Shown: piece after piece, positions 12,461 to 18,994 of the stretch
How positions within the stretch are numbered: the stretch's first letter is position 1
How the letters are laid out: the number at the start of each line of letters is the position of its first letter
Source of the DNA: a virus
IMG/VR virus record: IMGVR_UViG_3300047300_000061
Coordinates: 1-37,080 of that record
Strand: one strand, 5' to 3'
DNA: 37,080 bases
Notes under the pieces: generated by a model
Seen by the model: only the letters and a program-made list of their open reading frames with translations
The model's database searches: none
What the model was told of the DNA's origin: nothing
Translations under genes and position numbers: made by a program

Positions 12461-12932
12461 TACGTGCTTCTATGCACTGATGGACAAAGACCTTGAAGCT
12501 CCTTGTACACTGTGTACGGGGTACTCTAACTATGTAAAGGGAGATGTGTATATGAGCAGTGGAGATCGAATCGAAACGAAGAAGCCGTATACGGCAAAGC
12601 CTCTTAAGGAGGCCATTGATGAGTGGTACTCGCAGACCAACGGCGTAGGACAGGAAGACTTCTGGGTATCGTACAAAGGCATCACTCACGATCCAGTGGA
12701 AAAACCTAAGCACTATATGCTGTTCCCTGAAAATAACATTGAGGTGAGGGATGTCATTGAACAGTTAGTTAAGAAGATTGAATATTACCCTGAAGGGATG
12801 TTCATTGCTGACTACGTACAGATGATGCAATACTTGATGCGGTTCATGGACAAAAATGGTGTTGAAGACCTGAAGAAAGCTCGATGGTACTTGGATAAGA
12901 TGATTACTGCTTATGATGAATATCACCTTTGA
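12444..12932 (+). CDS. DUF3310-type protein with N-terminal zinc knuckles (162 aa)
   Basis: The start at ATG 12444 (GGAG upstream) is preferred over the in-frame ATG at 12384, which lies deep inside the phosphoesterase. The N-terminus has two CxxC pairs (C5/C8, C21/C24), suggesting one zinc site. The C-terminal part fits the phage DUF3310 (SaV-like) pattern: DPVEKPKHYM, EVRDVIEQL, YLMRFM-KNGVEDLKKARWYLDKM. DUF3310 proteins are widespread in tailed phages with no settled function; nucleotide metabolism is often suggested from context. The fusion to zinc knuckles is notable. Confidence 0.85.
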   Translation: MENKCNTCFYALMDKDLEAPCTLCTGYSNYVKGDVYMSSGDRIETKKPYTAKPLKEAIDEWYSQTNGVGQEDFWVSYKGITHDPVEKPKHYMLFPENNIEVRDVIEQLVKKIEYYPEGMFIADYVQMMQYLMRFMDKNGVEDLKKARWYLDKMITAYDEYHL

Positions 12933-13071
12933 AGAGCTTAAAGAGAGACTTCAAAGGATTGATGAAGTCACACTGTTGGAGTTACTTAACATCCACAGTG
13001 ATGACATCATCGAACGCTTTGAGGATTTCATTGAAGATAAACAAGAACAACTGATGAGAGAGATTTACTGA
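12913..13071 (+). CDS. Small acidic helical protein (52 aa)
   Basis: ATG at 12913 (or 12916) overlaps the DUF3310 gene by 20 bp. The gene ends in an ATGA overlap with nrdB. The product is helical and acidic (FEELKERLQRIDEVTLLELLNI, then SDDIIERFEDFIEDKQ). Similar ELL-I-S-D-I-F-D-IE patterns occur in small phage proteins next to nucleotide genes. It might be a regulator or partner of the RNR below it, but that is inference from position. Confidence 0.65.
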   Translation: MMNITFEELKERLQRIDEVTLLELLNIHSDDIIERFEDFIEDKQEQLMREIY

Positions 13072-14027
13072 TGCGTAACCTGTTAACTAAGAAGACAGCG
13101 TACACCTTCGACTATCCAGAGGCTTTGGCCTTTGCCGATAAACAGAACGGTGTATTCTGGACGTTTGACGAAATTGATCTGGAAAAAGATGTACACTCAA
13201 TACTTACCGACTTTACTCCTGCTGAACGTCATGGTGTTACTACTGCACTTAAGCTGTTCACGAAATACGAACGAATTGTTGGGGATGAGTATTGGTCTGG
13301 TACTGTTAAACCTAATTTTCAGCATCCTGACATTGGCCTGATGGCTGATGCCTTTTGCTACTTTGAAAGCAATGTCCATGCACGATTTTATAACCGAATT
13401 AATGAACTTCTGGGATTGGCTACTGAAGAGTTCCATCAATCTTGGCAGTATGATCCTGTACTGGCTAGCCGTGTCGGGTACTTGGATGCTATTGCTAGCA
13501 GTCGTGATACTCCCCTTTCCTTGGCTGTCTTCTCCATGATGGAAGGCTGTATCCTTTACTCTAGCTTTGCTTTCCTGAAGCACTTCCAGAGTAACGGTAA
13601 GAACAAGCTGAGTAACCTTGTGGCAGGTATTAACTTCTCCGTGCGAGATGAGAATATCCACCACGAAGCAGGTGCTTGGCTGTTCCGCACTTACATGGAA
13701 GAGAACAAGCTGGACAAGGAGTGGATGAAGGAGCGCATTAACGTGGCAGCAAAGGCTCTGGTGGATCATGAGCATCGCATTGTTGACCTGTTGTTCTCTC
13801 AAGGGGACATTGAAGGTATCAACGCACCTGCCATGAAAGCCTTCGTCAATGCACGAGCTAACGTATGCTTGAACAATTTGGGCTTTGACAGTATCTTTGA
13901 TGAAACTGGTGATACAATCTCCGAGTGGTTCTACTTAGGGATTAGCTCTAGTACTATCCATGACTTCTTCGCTAAGGTGGGGAATCAATATAATCGTAAA
14001 TGGAACGAGAAAGGCTTTGTATGGTGA
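13071..14027 (+). CDS. nrdB: Ribonucleotide reductase class I small subunit (318 aa)
   Basis: ATG at 13071 overlaps the previous stop. The ferritin-like fold carries likely metal ligands E67 (YERIVGDE), E99 and H103 (FESNVHARFY), E158 (MMEGC), and E194/H197 (RDENIHHE); Y107, four residues after H103, is at the usual radical-tyrosine position. The second half keeps the normal ExxH spacing, but the first glutamate lies four rather than three residues before its histidine. Together with nrdA and glutaredoxin it makes dNTPs from ribonucleotides. The order nrdB then nrdA is the reverse of many phages. Confidence 0.9.
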   Translation: MRNLLTKKTAYTFDYPEALAFADKQNGVFWTFDEIDLEKDVHSILTDFTPAERHGVTTALKLFTKYERIVGDEYWSGTVKPNFQHPDIGLMADAFCYFESNVHARFYNRINELLGLATEEFHQSWQYDPVLASRVGYLDAIASSRDTPLSLAVFSMMEGCILYSSFAFLKHFQSNGKNKLSNLVAGINFSVRDENIHHEAGAWLFRTYMEENKLDKEWMKERINVAAKALVDHEHRIVDLLFSQGDIEGINAPAMKAFVNARANVCLNNLGFDSIFDETGDTISEWFYLGISSSTIHDFFAKVGNQYNRKWNEKGFVW

Positions 14028-15733
14028 GTACTCCGGTATTGGACAATAAGTATGAGTTCTTGAGCGCAGAGCGTAAGCGACTCCAGCAGCAAGGTCTGTT
14101 GCCTACGTGGTATCAGACAGGTGGTTGGGGACTGTTCAAGAGCAAGTACATGGAAGGCTCAACGAGCTTTAAGAATCGTGTGGAGCAGATCGCTGCTACG
14201 GCAGCTAAACACGCACCTAAAGATGGAGTAGACTGGTATGCTAAGTTCTTTGAAGTTATCTGGAATGGTTGGCTTAGTCCGTCAACGCCTACACTGGCTA
14301 ACCTTGGGACTACTAAGGGTATGCCTGTTGCTTGTAGTGGGCAGTACATTGGCGATAGTGTTGCTGACTTCTATGGTGAGCTTCTTGACACTGCTGTGCT
14401 TACTAAGAATGGCTTTGGTACTAGCGGATACTTGGGAGACATTCGCCCCCGAGGCTCGCAAATCGCAACTGGTGGCACTGCTTCGGGAGTTCTACCTGTA
14501 TTTCAGACCTATGTAGACGCTATGAAGCGAGTGACTCAAGGGGTTGCTCGCCGAGGAGCTTGGGCAGGTTACTTGCCTATTGATCATCCTGACTTTAACG
14601 AGTTGGCTGATTGGGTTAAGAACAACCCTGATGATGCTAACGTAGGCTGGACGATCAGTAAGGACTTCATGGAGTCTTTGGACAGTGGTCACCCTGAAGC
14701 TCTTGAGCGTTATCAGAAGGCGTTGAAGCTGAAGATGTTGACAGGTAAGGGTTACTTCCTGTTCACTGATAAGGTTGCAGATGCCCGTCCTGAGATGTAC
14801 AAAGCCCATAACTTGGATGTTAAGGCTTCTAACCTGTGTACGGAGATCATGCTGCACAGTGGTGAGGAAGAGACATTCACCTGTATCTTGGCATCTATGA
14901 ACTTGGAGAAGTATGATGAGTGGAAAGACACGGATGCGGTATTTACTGCGACAGTATTCCTTGATTGTGTTGTTAGTGAGTTCCTGTCGATGGCTTCTGG
15001 CAAAAGAGGCTTTGAAAAGGCGGTGGCGAGCACTGAAAAGAGTCGTGCGTTAGGCTTAGGTGTACTAGGCTGGCACTCCCTGCTGCACAAGCGTATGATA
15101 CCTTTTGAGAGCTTCCAAGCTCGTAAACTTAACGTGGAGATCTTCGATGGAATTAACAAGAAGTCAACAGAGGCAAGCAGGTATCTCGCAGGACAACTTG
15201 GAGAGCCTGCTTATTGCAAAGGATACGGAGTCCGAAATACACACCGCCTTGCTGTTGCTCCCACCATGTCAACAAGCCAGCTTATGGGCGGGGTATCTCA
15301 AGGTATTGAGCCATTTATTGGAAACGTTTTCGTCCAGCAAGGTGCAGGAGGAGAAACAATCCGAGTTGTCCCAGAACTGCTAGAGATTATGAAGCGTGAG
15401 GGTGTGTACAGTCGTGAGACACTGCTTGAGATTGCAAGCCACGATGGTTCTATCCAGCACGTAACATGGATGACTCCAGAGGAGAAGGAAGTGTTCAAGA
15501 CAGCATTCGAGATCGACCCTTACGTCATCTTGGCCCAAGCGTCTGAGCGCCAACTGTACATCTGCCAAGGACAGTCTATCAATCTGTTCTTCGGTGCAGA
15601 TGACCCAGAGGAGCACATCTCTGCTGTACACAAGGCAGCGTTTAAGGATAAGAATATCTTGAGTCTGTACTACATTCGTACCAAGGCTGGGGTTAGTGCC
15701 AGCTCTGGGGAGTGTGTTGCTTGTCACGCATAA
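14021..15733 (+). CDS. nrdA: Ribonucleotide reductase class I large subunit, short form (570 aa)
   Basis: The start at ATG 14021 (AAAGG upstream, 7-bp overlap with nrdB) is chosen over an upstream in-frame start at 14000. Catalytic landmarks are present: PVACSGQ (first redox Cys), ASNLCTEI (N-x-C-x-E radical site), FTCILASMNL (second redox Cys), and a C-terminal CVACHA pair that reloads the active site. At 570 residues it lacks the N-terminal ATP cone and much of the first domain of about 750-aa NrdA, so dATP shutdown is unlikely. The short form resembles RNRs of T7-like cyanophages. Confidence 0.92.
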   Translation: MVSTPVLDNKYEFLSAERKRLQQQGLLPTWYQTGGWGLFKSKYMEGSTSFKNRVEQIAATAAKHAPKDGVDWYAKFFEVIWNGWLSPSTPTLANLGTTKGMPVACSGQYIGDSVADFYGELLDTAVLTKNGFGTSGYLGDIRPRGSQIATGGTASGVLPVFQTYVDAMKRVTQGVARRGAWAGYLPIDHPDFNELADWVKNNPDDANVGWTISKDFMESLDSGHPEALERYQKALKLKMLTGKGYFLFTDKVADARPEMYKAHNLDVKASNLCTEIMLHSGEEETFTCILASMNLEKYDEWKDTDAVFTATVFLDCVVSEFLSMASGKRGFEKAVASTEKSRALGLGVLGWHSLLHKRMIPFESFQARKLNVEIFDGINKKSTEASRYLAGQLGEPAYCKGYGVRNTHRLAVAPTMSTSQLMGGVSQGIEPFIGNVFVQQGAGGETIRVVPELLEIMKREGVYSRETLLEIASHDGSIQHVTWMTPEEKEVFKTAFEIDPYVILAQASERQLYICQGQSINLFFGADDPEEHISAVHKAAFKDKNILSLYYIRTKAGVSASSGECVACHA

Positions 15734-15745
15734 CTAAGGAGAAGT

Positions 15746-15928
15746 ATGAAGATTGTGGTCTACAGCAAGGATAACTGCCCTGCTTGTACGGCTCTGAAGG
15801 CTCGCCTGACTAAGGATGGCGAGTCCTTTACAGAGATCAATGTGGGTAAAGACATGACCCGTGAGGAGTTCCTAGAAAAGTTCCCGCAGGTACGACAGAT
15901 GCCTCATTTGGTGTTTGTGGATGACTAA
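15746..15928 (+). CDS. Glutaredoxin/thioredoxin-like protein (60 aa)
   Basis: ATG at 15746 follows TAAGGAGAAGT. The protein has the beta-alpha start and redox motif CPAC (residues 14-17, KDNCPACTALK), then a cis-proline-like segment VRQMPHLVF. It is short for a glutaredoxin (usually 75-90 residues) and ends right after the strand following the cis-proline. The last helix is thus missing. Placed directly after nrdA, it probably reduces the CVACHA tail of NrdA. Confidence 0.88.
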   Translation: MKIVVYSKDNCPACTALKARLTKDGESFTEINVGKDMTREEFLEKFPQVRQMPHLVFVDD

Positions 15929-15951
15929 AGCAGGAGTGATAATGCGGGTGG

Positions 15952-15979
15952 TTGAAATGATCACCTGCATCCATATAAT
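15952..15979 (+). promoter_or_regulatory. sigma70 promoter upstream of phoH
   Basis: TTGAAA (15952-15957), 16 bp, TATAAT (15974-15979) lies in the gap after glutaredoxin, about 36 bp before the phoH start. Its -10 context CCATATAATA is the same as at the promoter at 3493. A 7-bp stem (GCGGGTG/CACCTGC, 15945-15951 with about 15963-15969, one G-T pair) overlaps the -35 region and spacer and may regulate it. Confidence 0.75.
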
Positions 15980-16015
15980 AGCCAACACATGGCGACACTG
16001 GAATTAAGGGAGAAT

Positions 16016-16765
16016 ATGGCAAGTAAACAGACAATGAGCAGAGCTATTCCAGCTAAGGAGCTTACTCCTCGTGAGAAGGCCAATAACAGCTTGAAGTTGA
16101 AGCTAGATGACATGACAGTTATCAAGCCTAAGACTGAGAAGCAGATGGACTTCTTCGAGGCGTATCAGGCCAGTAACTACTTCATGGCTTTGCACGGTGT
16201 TGCAGGTACAGGTAAGACATACATTGCCTTGTACAAAGCCTTGGAAGAGGCTATGGATCGTAACAATCCATTTAACAAGGTGACTATCATCCGTAGTAGC
16301 GTCCAAGGCCGTGACATGGGATTCTTGCCGGGGGATGCAGATGAGAAGATGGAGGTGTACATTCAACCCTATCGACAGATCTGTAGTGACCTGTTTAAGC
16401 GTAAGGATGCTTGGGATCGTCTAGTGGAGCAAGGACACATTGAGTTTGTCTCTACCTCGTTCATCCGGGGTACTACCTTCTCAAACAGTATCATCATTGT
16501 TGACGAGACTCAGAACCTTACCTTTGAGGAACTGGATACGGTGATCACTCGGGTGGGAGATAAGTCTAAGATTATCTTCTGCGGTGACTACCGACAAACT
16601 GACTTGAAGAAGAAGGATGATAAATCAGGTATCTTGAAGTTCTTTGACATTGCAGGCCGTATGAAGGAATTTGTACGGATTGAGTTTCACATCGAGGATA
16701 TTGTTCGTAGCTCATTGGTTAAGAACTATATTATTGCCAAAACTAAGTATGAGGATGGAGAATAA
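16016..16765 (+). CDS. phoH: PhoH-like ATPase (249 aa)
   Basis: ATG at 16016 follows AAGGGAGAAT, better than the in-frame ATG at 15989, which overlaps the promoter region. Walker A is GVAGTGKT, Walker B IIIVDETQN, and sensor-like FCGDYRQTD; these are diagnostic of PhoH, an SF1-helicase-like ATPase. An RSSV-RD-GFLPGD segment follows the first strand, as in other PhoH proteins. PhoH genes are common in phages of aquatic bacteria, with uncertain role in RNA metabolism or phosphate stress. It shares a TAATG junction with the ClpP-like gene. Confidence 0.93.
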   Translation: MASKQTMSRAIPAKELTPREKANNSLKLKLDDMTVIKPKTEKQMDFFEAYQASNYFMALHGVAGTGKTYIALYKALEEAMDRNNPFNKVTIIRSSVQGRDMGFLPGDADEKMEVYIQPYRQICSDLFKRKDAWDRLVEQGHIEFVSTSFIRGTTFSNSIIIVDETQNLTFEELDTVITRVGDKSKIIFCGDYRQTDLKKKDDKSGILKFFDIAGRMKEFVRIEFHIEDIVRSSLVKNYIIAKTKYEDGE

Positions 16766-17394
16766 TGAGTAAAGCTAATGAAGGAATGGAAGAACTAATG
16801 ATGATGATACCAGAGCAGAAGGGATTGATCCGGACAATCACTCAACAGATCAATACTCATTTGGTATTCATTGATGATGACATTACCTCCCCAAGTAACT
16901 ACCGTGATGTGATCCATTGCCTAGCTACCTGTGGAGAGAATGATTCAGTTAACCTGTTGGTCAACAGTTCAGGTGGTCGTACAGACTCTATCTGGCAGAT
17001 CATCGAAGCTATGAAAGGATGTCGAGGTGATGTTAGTGTTACAGTTATTGGGGCTGCGTATTCAGCAGCTAGTATGTTGGCTTGTATGGCTCCTGAGTGT
17101 TATATCGCTGACAGTGCTGAGTTTATGCTTCATACTGCCCATTATGGTTCCATCGGTACTGTGCCGAATGTCAAAGGACAGACTGATTTTGCTACACGAC
17201 AGATTAACAAGTTACTCGACCAAGCCTACAAAGGGTTCCTGACAGACAAGGAACTGGAGGAGCTTAAGAACGGTAAGGAGTTTTGGTTTGACTCTGATGA
17301 GGCAATCCGGCGCATGGGTAAGCGTTACAAGTATCTGGAATCTCTTCAGAACCCGCCTAAGCCTAAGAAGGTCAAGGCTGAGACTGTAGAGTAA
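16765..17394 (+). CDS. ClpP-like serine protease (209 aa)
   Basis: It starts in a TAATG overlap with phoH. The ClpP/crotonase fold is seen in NLLVNSSGGRTDSIWQII, the nucleophile region GAAYSAAS (S100) and the histidine region FMLHTAH (H123). The C-terminus is Lys/Pro-rich. It sits in the early/middle arm with PhoH, not next to portal or capsid genes, so it is unlikely to be a prohead maturation protease. It could remodel host proteins or capture the host Clp machinery. Its stop codon lies within the terminator stem. Confidence 0.88.
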   Translation: MSKANEGMEELMMMIPEQKGLIRTITQQINTHLVFIDDDITSPSNYRDVIHCLATCGENDSVNLLVNSSGGRTDSIWQIIEAMKGCRGDVSVTVIGAAYSAASMLACMAPECYIADSAEFMLHTAHYGSIGTVPNVKGQTDFATRQINKLLDQAYKGFLTDKELEELKNGKEFWFDSDEAIRRMGKRYKYLESLQNPPKPKKVKAETVE

Positions 17395-17443
17395 ACGAAA
17401 AAGGCCACTAGAGCGATGAACTCTAGTGGCCTTATTTGTTTAC
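17391..17443. terminator. Bidirectional terminator between converging arms
   Basis: 17391-17413 pairs with 17421-17443 over 23 positions with one A-A mismatch and one G-T pair; the loop is CGATGAA. The inner 13 bp (AAGGCCACTAGAG / CTCTAGTGGCCTT) are perfect. A-rich and T-rich outer arms give a U-tract in either direction. The stop of the ClpP-like gene is inside it and the stop of the last leftward gene is 3 bp beyond, so it ends both transcripts. Confidence 0.95.
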
Positions 17444-17445
17444 CC

Positions 17446-17673
17446 TTACGGCTTACTGTTATGAGCGATTGTCACGAAAGCAGCTACCGTAGCGACTACC
17501 CACAAGATAGGTTTAGCTACCTTGGCTATCCATTCAAGGACGGTGAAGGCTCCGGAGGCAGCGTTAAACGCTTTCACCATGTCTTCAGTATCCTCTGCTA
17601 CTTTGTCTACCTTAGCTTCAACTGCGATGAGTCGTTCATAGATTTCTTTGTGAGAGACATCTTGTTGTTCCAT
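17446..17673 (-). CDS. Small membrane protein of the lysis cassette (75 aa)
   Basis: This is the last gene of the leftward arm. The N-terminal half is a charged coiled coil (SHKEIYERLIAVEAKVDKVAEDTEDM), followed by one hydrophobic helix (about residues 52-69, VAKPILWVVATVAAFVTIA). The architecture resembles XhlA-like or holin-associated proteins. It overlaps no gene but starts 1 bp after the 3TM holin stop. A second holin, antiholin or lysis regulator is the likeliest role; no diagnostic motif was found. Confidence 0.7.
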   Translation of the reverse strand: MEQQDVSHKEIYERLIAVEAKVDKVAEDTEDMVKAFNAASGAFTVLEWIAKVAKPILWVVATVAAFVTIAHNSKP

Positions 17674-17674
17674 G

Positions 17675-18082
17675 TCACTTACTGCCCTTCATTTCCATGA
17701 TCTTCTCAAGTGTACGACCACCGAAGTAGAAGGACATAACCAACATACCCCACTGACCTAACAACTGTACATAAGACTCATTGGCTTTGATGCCGTTAGC
17801 GTCCATGATACCGAATGTGAAGTATCCAGTGAAGATAGCCACAAGGGTCAAGGGACGAATGTTCTTGGACAACCAAGAGTCACTAGCCATGTCTGCCTGC
17901 TGACGTTCAGTCAGGTTATTCTGCTCTGTCCTATAAAGATCAGTCTCGTTAGCCATCCGAGCCAACTCCCCATCCTGAGCCATCTGTGCCAGCTTCAGTT
18001 GAGCCTCTGCCTTTTGAGCAGGGTCAGGGATTAACTTATCTATGAGCTTTCCTCCGATACCTAATAAAGCATCTAATACCAT
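17675..18082 (-). CDS. Holin, 3TM (GTA-type) family-like (135 aa)
   Basis: The N-terminal 55 residues form an amphipathic region with the pattern LIPDPAQKAEAQLKLAQMAQ. This is followed by SWLSKNIRPLTL and two clear hydrophobic segments (LVAIFTGYFTFGI, and LLGQWGMLVMSFYFGGRTLEK). This matches the Holin_3TM family known from gene transfer agents and many phages of proteobacteria. It should make inner-membrane holes that release the M15 endolysin at 18602. Ends are typical and length is normal. Confidence 0.85.
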   Translation of the reverse strand: MVLDALLGIGGKLIDKLIPDPAQKAEAQLKLAQMAQDGELARMANETDLYRTEQNNLTERQQADMASDSWLSKNIRPLTLVAIFTGYFTFGIMDANGIKANESYVQLLGQWGMLVMSFYFGGRTLEKIMEMKGSK

Positions 18083-18094
18083 ACCTCACCTTTA

Positions 18095-18595
18095 TTATTT
18101 ATATCCGCAAGTATTGCCCTTGCAGTGATCTAAGATTTCATAGACGCTAAAGCCAACAAAGCCGATAACAGCACAAGCCAAGATCAGGATAAGCACCATC
18201 TCAATAGCCTCTTGTATCTCTTGTTTCTTACGTTTAGCTAAAGCCTTGTCTAAGCGTTGTTGGTCGGCGTAAGCCTTCTCCATCTTGGCTGCTCTCTCCT
18301 TGATCCTTAACCAGACATCCATCTTGTTAGCTTGGAAGAAGAGCATCTCTACCTTCTTCTCAAACTGGATAGCCTGTTCAACAGCAAGTTCAAGTTCAAT
18401 GGCTTGACCCAAAGCAGAGCCTTTAAAGCTACCTGCCTTGGATGCCTGAATAACCTCAATGGCTTGAGACTTAGCGTCAAAGTACTTACTCAGTACAGGG
18501 CCAAGACTCTCTACATCCCGGATAGTTTCTACAGTTTTCTTTACCAGTTTTACAGCGGTCTGCACCGCTGCTAGGGCTGTAAAAGGATCAATCAT
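18095..18595 (-). CDS. Membrane-anchored helical protein in lysis region (166 aa)
   Basis: The product begins MIDPFTALAAVQTAVKLVKK, continues as long helices with LGPVLSKYFDAKSQA and KGSALGQAIELELA patterns, a basic coiled-coil segment (about residues 110-132), and a single C-terminal membrane helix (about 135-155) followed by a short Cys-containing tail. Related proteins are common in short-tailed aquatic phages between endolysin and structural genes. It could be a spanin-like or virion-associated membrane protein, but no spanin lipobox or proline-rich partner is seen. Confidence 0.65.
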   Translation of the reverse strand: MIDPFTALAAVQTAVKLVKKTVETIRDVESLGPVLSKYFDAKSQAIEVIQASKAGSFKGSALGQAIELELAVEQAIQFEKKVEMLFFQANKMDVWLRIKERAAKMEKAYADQQRLDKALAKRKKQEIQEAIEMVLILILACAVIGFVGFSVYEILDHCKGNTCGYK

Positions 18596-18601
18596 AGAAC
18601 C

Positions 18602-18985
18602 TCAAGGATATACGCTGCGGTGTAACTCGAAATGGGGGCCATCTTTGAAGGACTGCCAGTCGCCACCCCAGACAATATCAATCTTCATGTCTTTAGCAAT
18701 CTTCTTGATATGGTCAGCAACTAACTGATAGTACTTCAAGTCCCAAGTAATCTCACCATCCCTGAACACGGCAATGTCAACAGCCTTGCCAGTGAGGTGT
18801 CGGCTGTTCATCGTCTGTGACTTGCCTGCGTCAAAGAGAGCCTTTTGTTGCTCCTTTGTACGCAAGCCTTGGGTGATGGAGAAGTCCATAGGACTGTCTT
18901 TGATGGCCTCGTTAAACACCTTCTGTAAGTCTGGGTGAACTTCAGCAAGGCGTTCTGCGCTCTTAGCTCCAAATGCGTATGTCAT
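18602..18985 (-). CDS. Endolysin, M15 peptidase (L-Ala-D-Glu type) (127 aa)
   Basis: The zinc ligands are visible: H63 and D70 in SRHLTGKAVD, and H118 in DGPHFEL. This is the VanY/M15C arrangement found in T5-type phage endolysins, which cut peptide stems of peptidoglycan. No signal peptide is present, so it depends on a holin. Length (127) equals a single catalytic domain without a cell-wall-binding domain, normal for Gram-negative hosts. It lies upstream of the holin in the leftward transcript. Confidence 0.93.
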   Translation of the reverse strand: MTYAFGAKSAERLAEVHPDLQKVFNEAIKDSPMDFSITQGLRTKEQQKALFDAGKSQTMNSRHLTGKAVDIAVFRDGEITWDLKYYQLVADHIKKIAKDMKIDIVWGGDWQSFKDGPHFELHRSVYP

Positions 18986-18994
18986 TGTTACTCC

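Noticed and set aside
15921-16007. 28- or 21-codon frame between glutaredoxin and phoH
   Set aside because: An AGGAG site precedes ATG 15942, but the frame is covered by a good sigma70 promoter (15952-15979), which is the simpler explanation.
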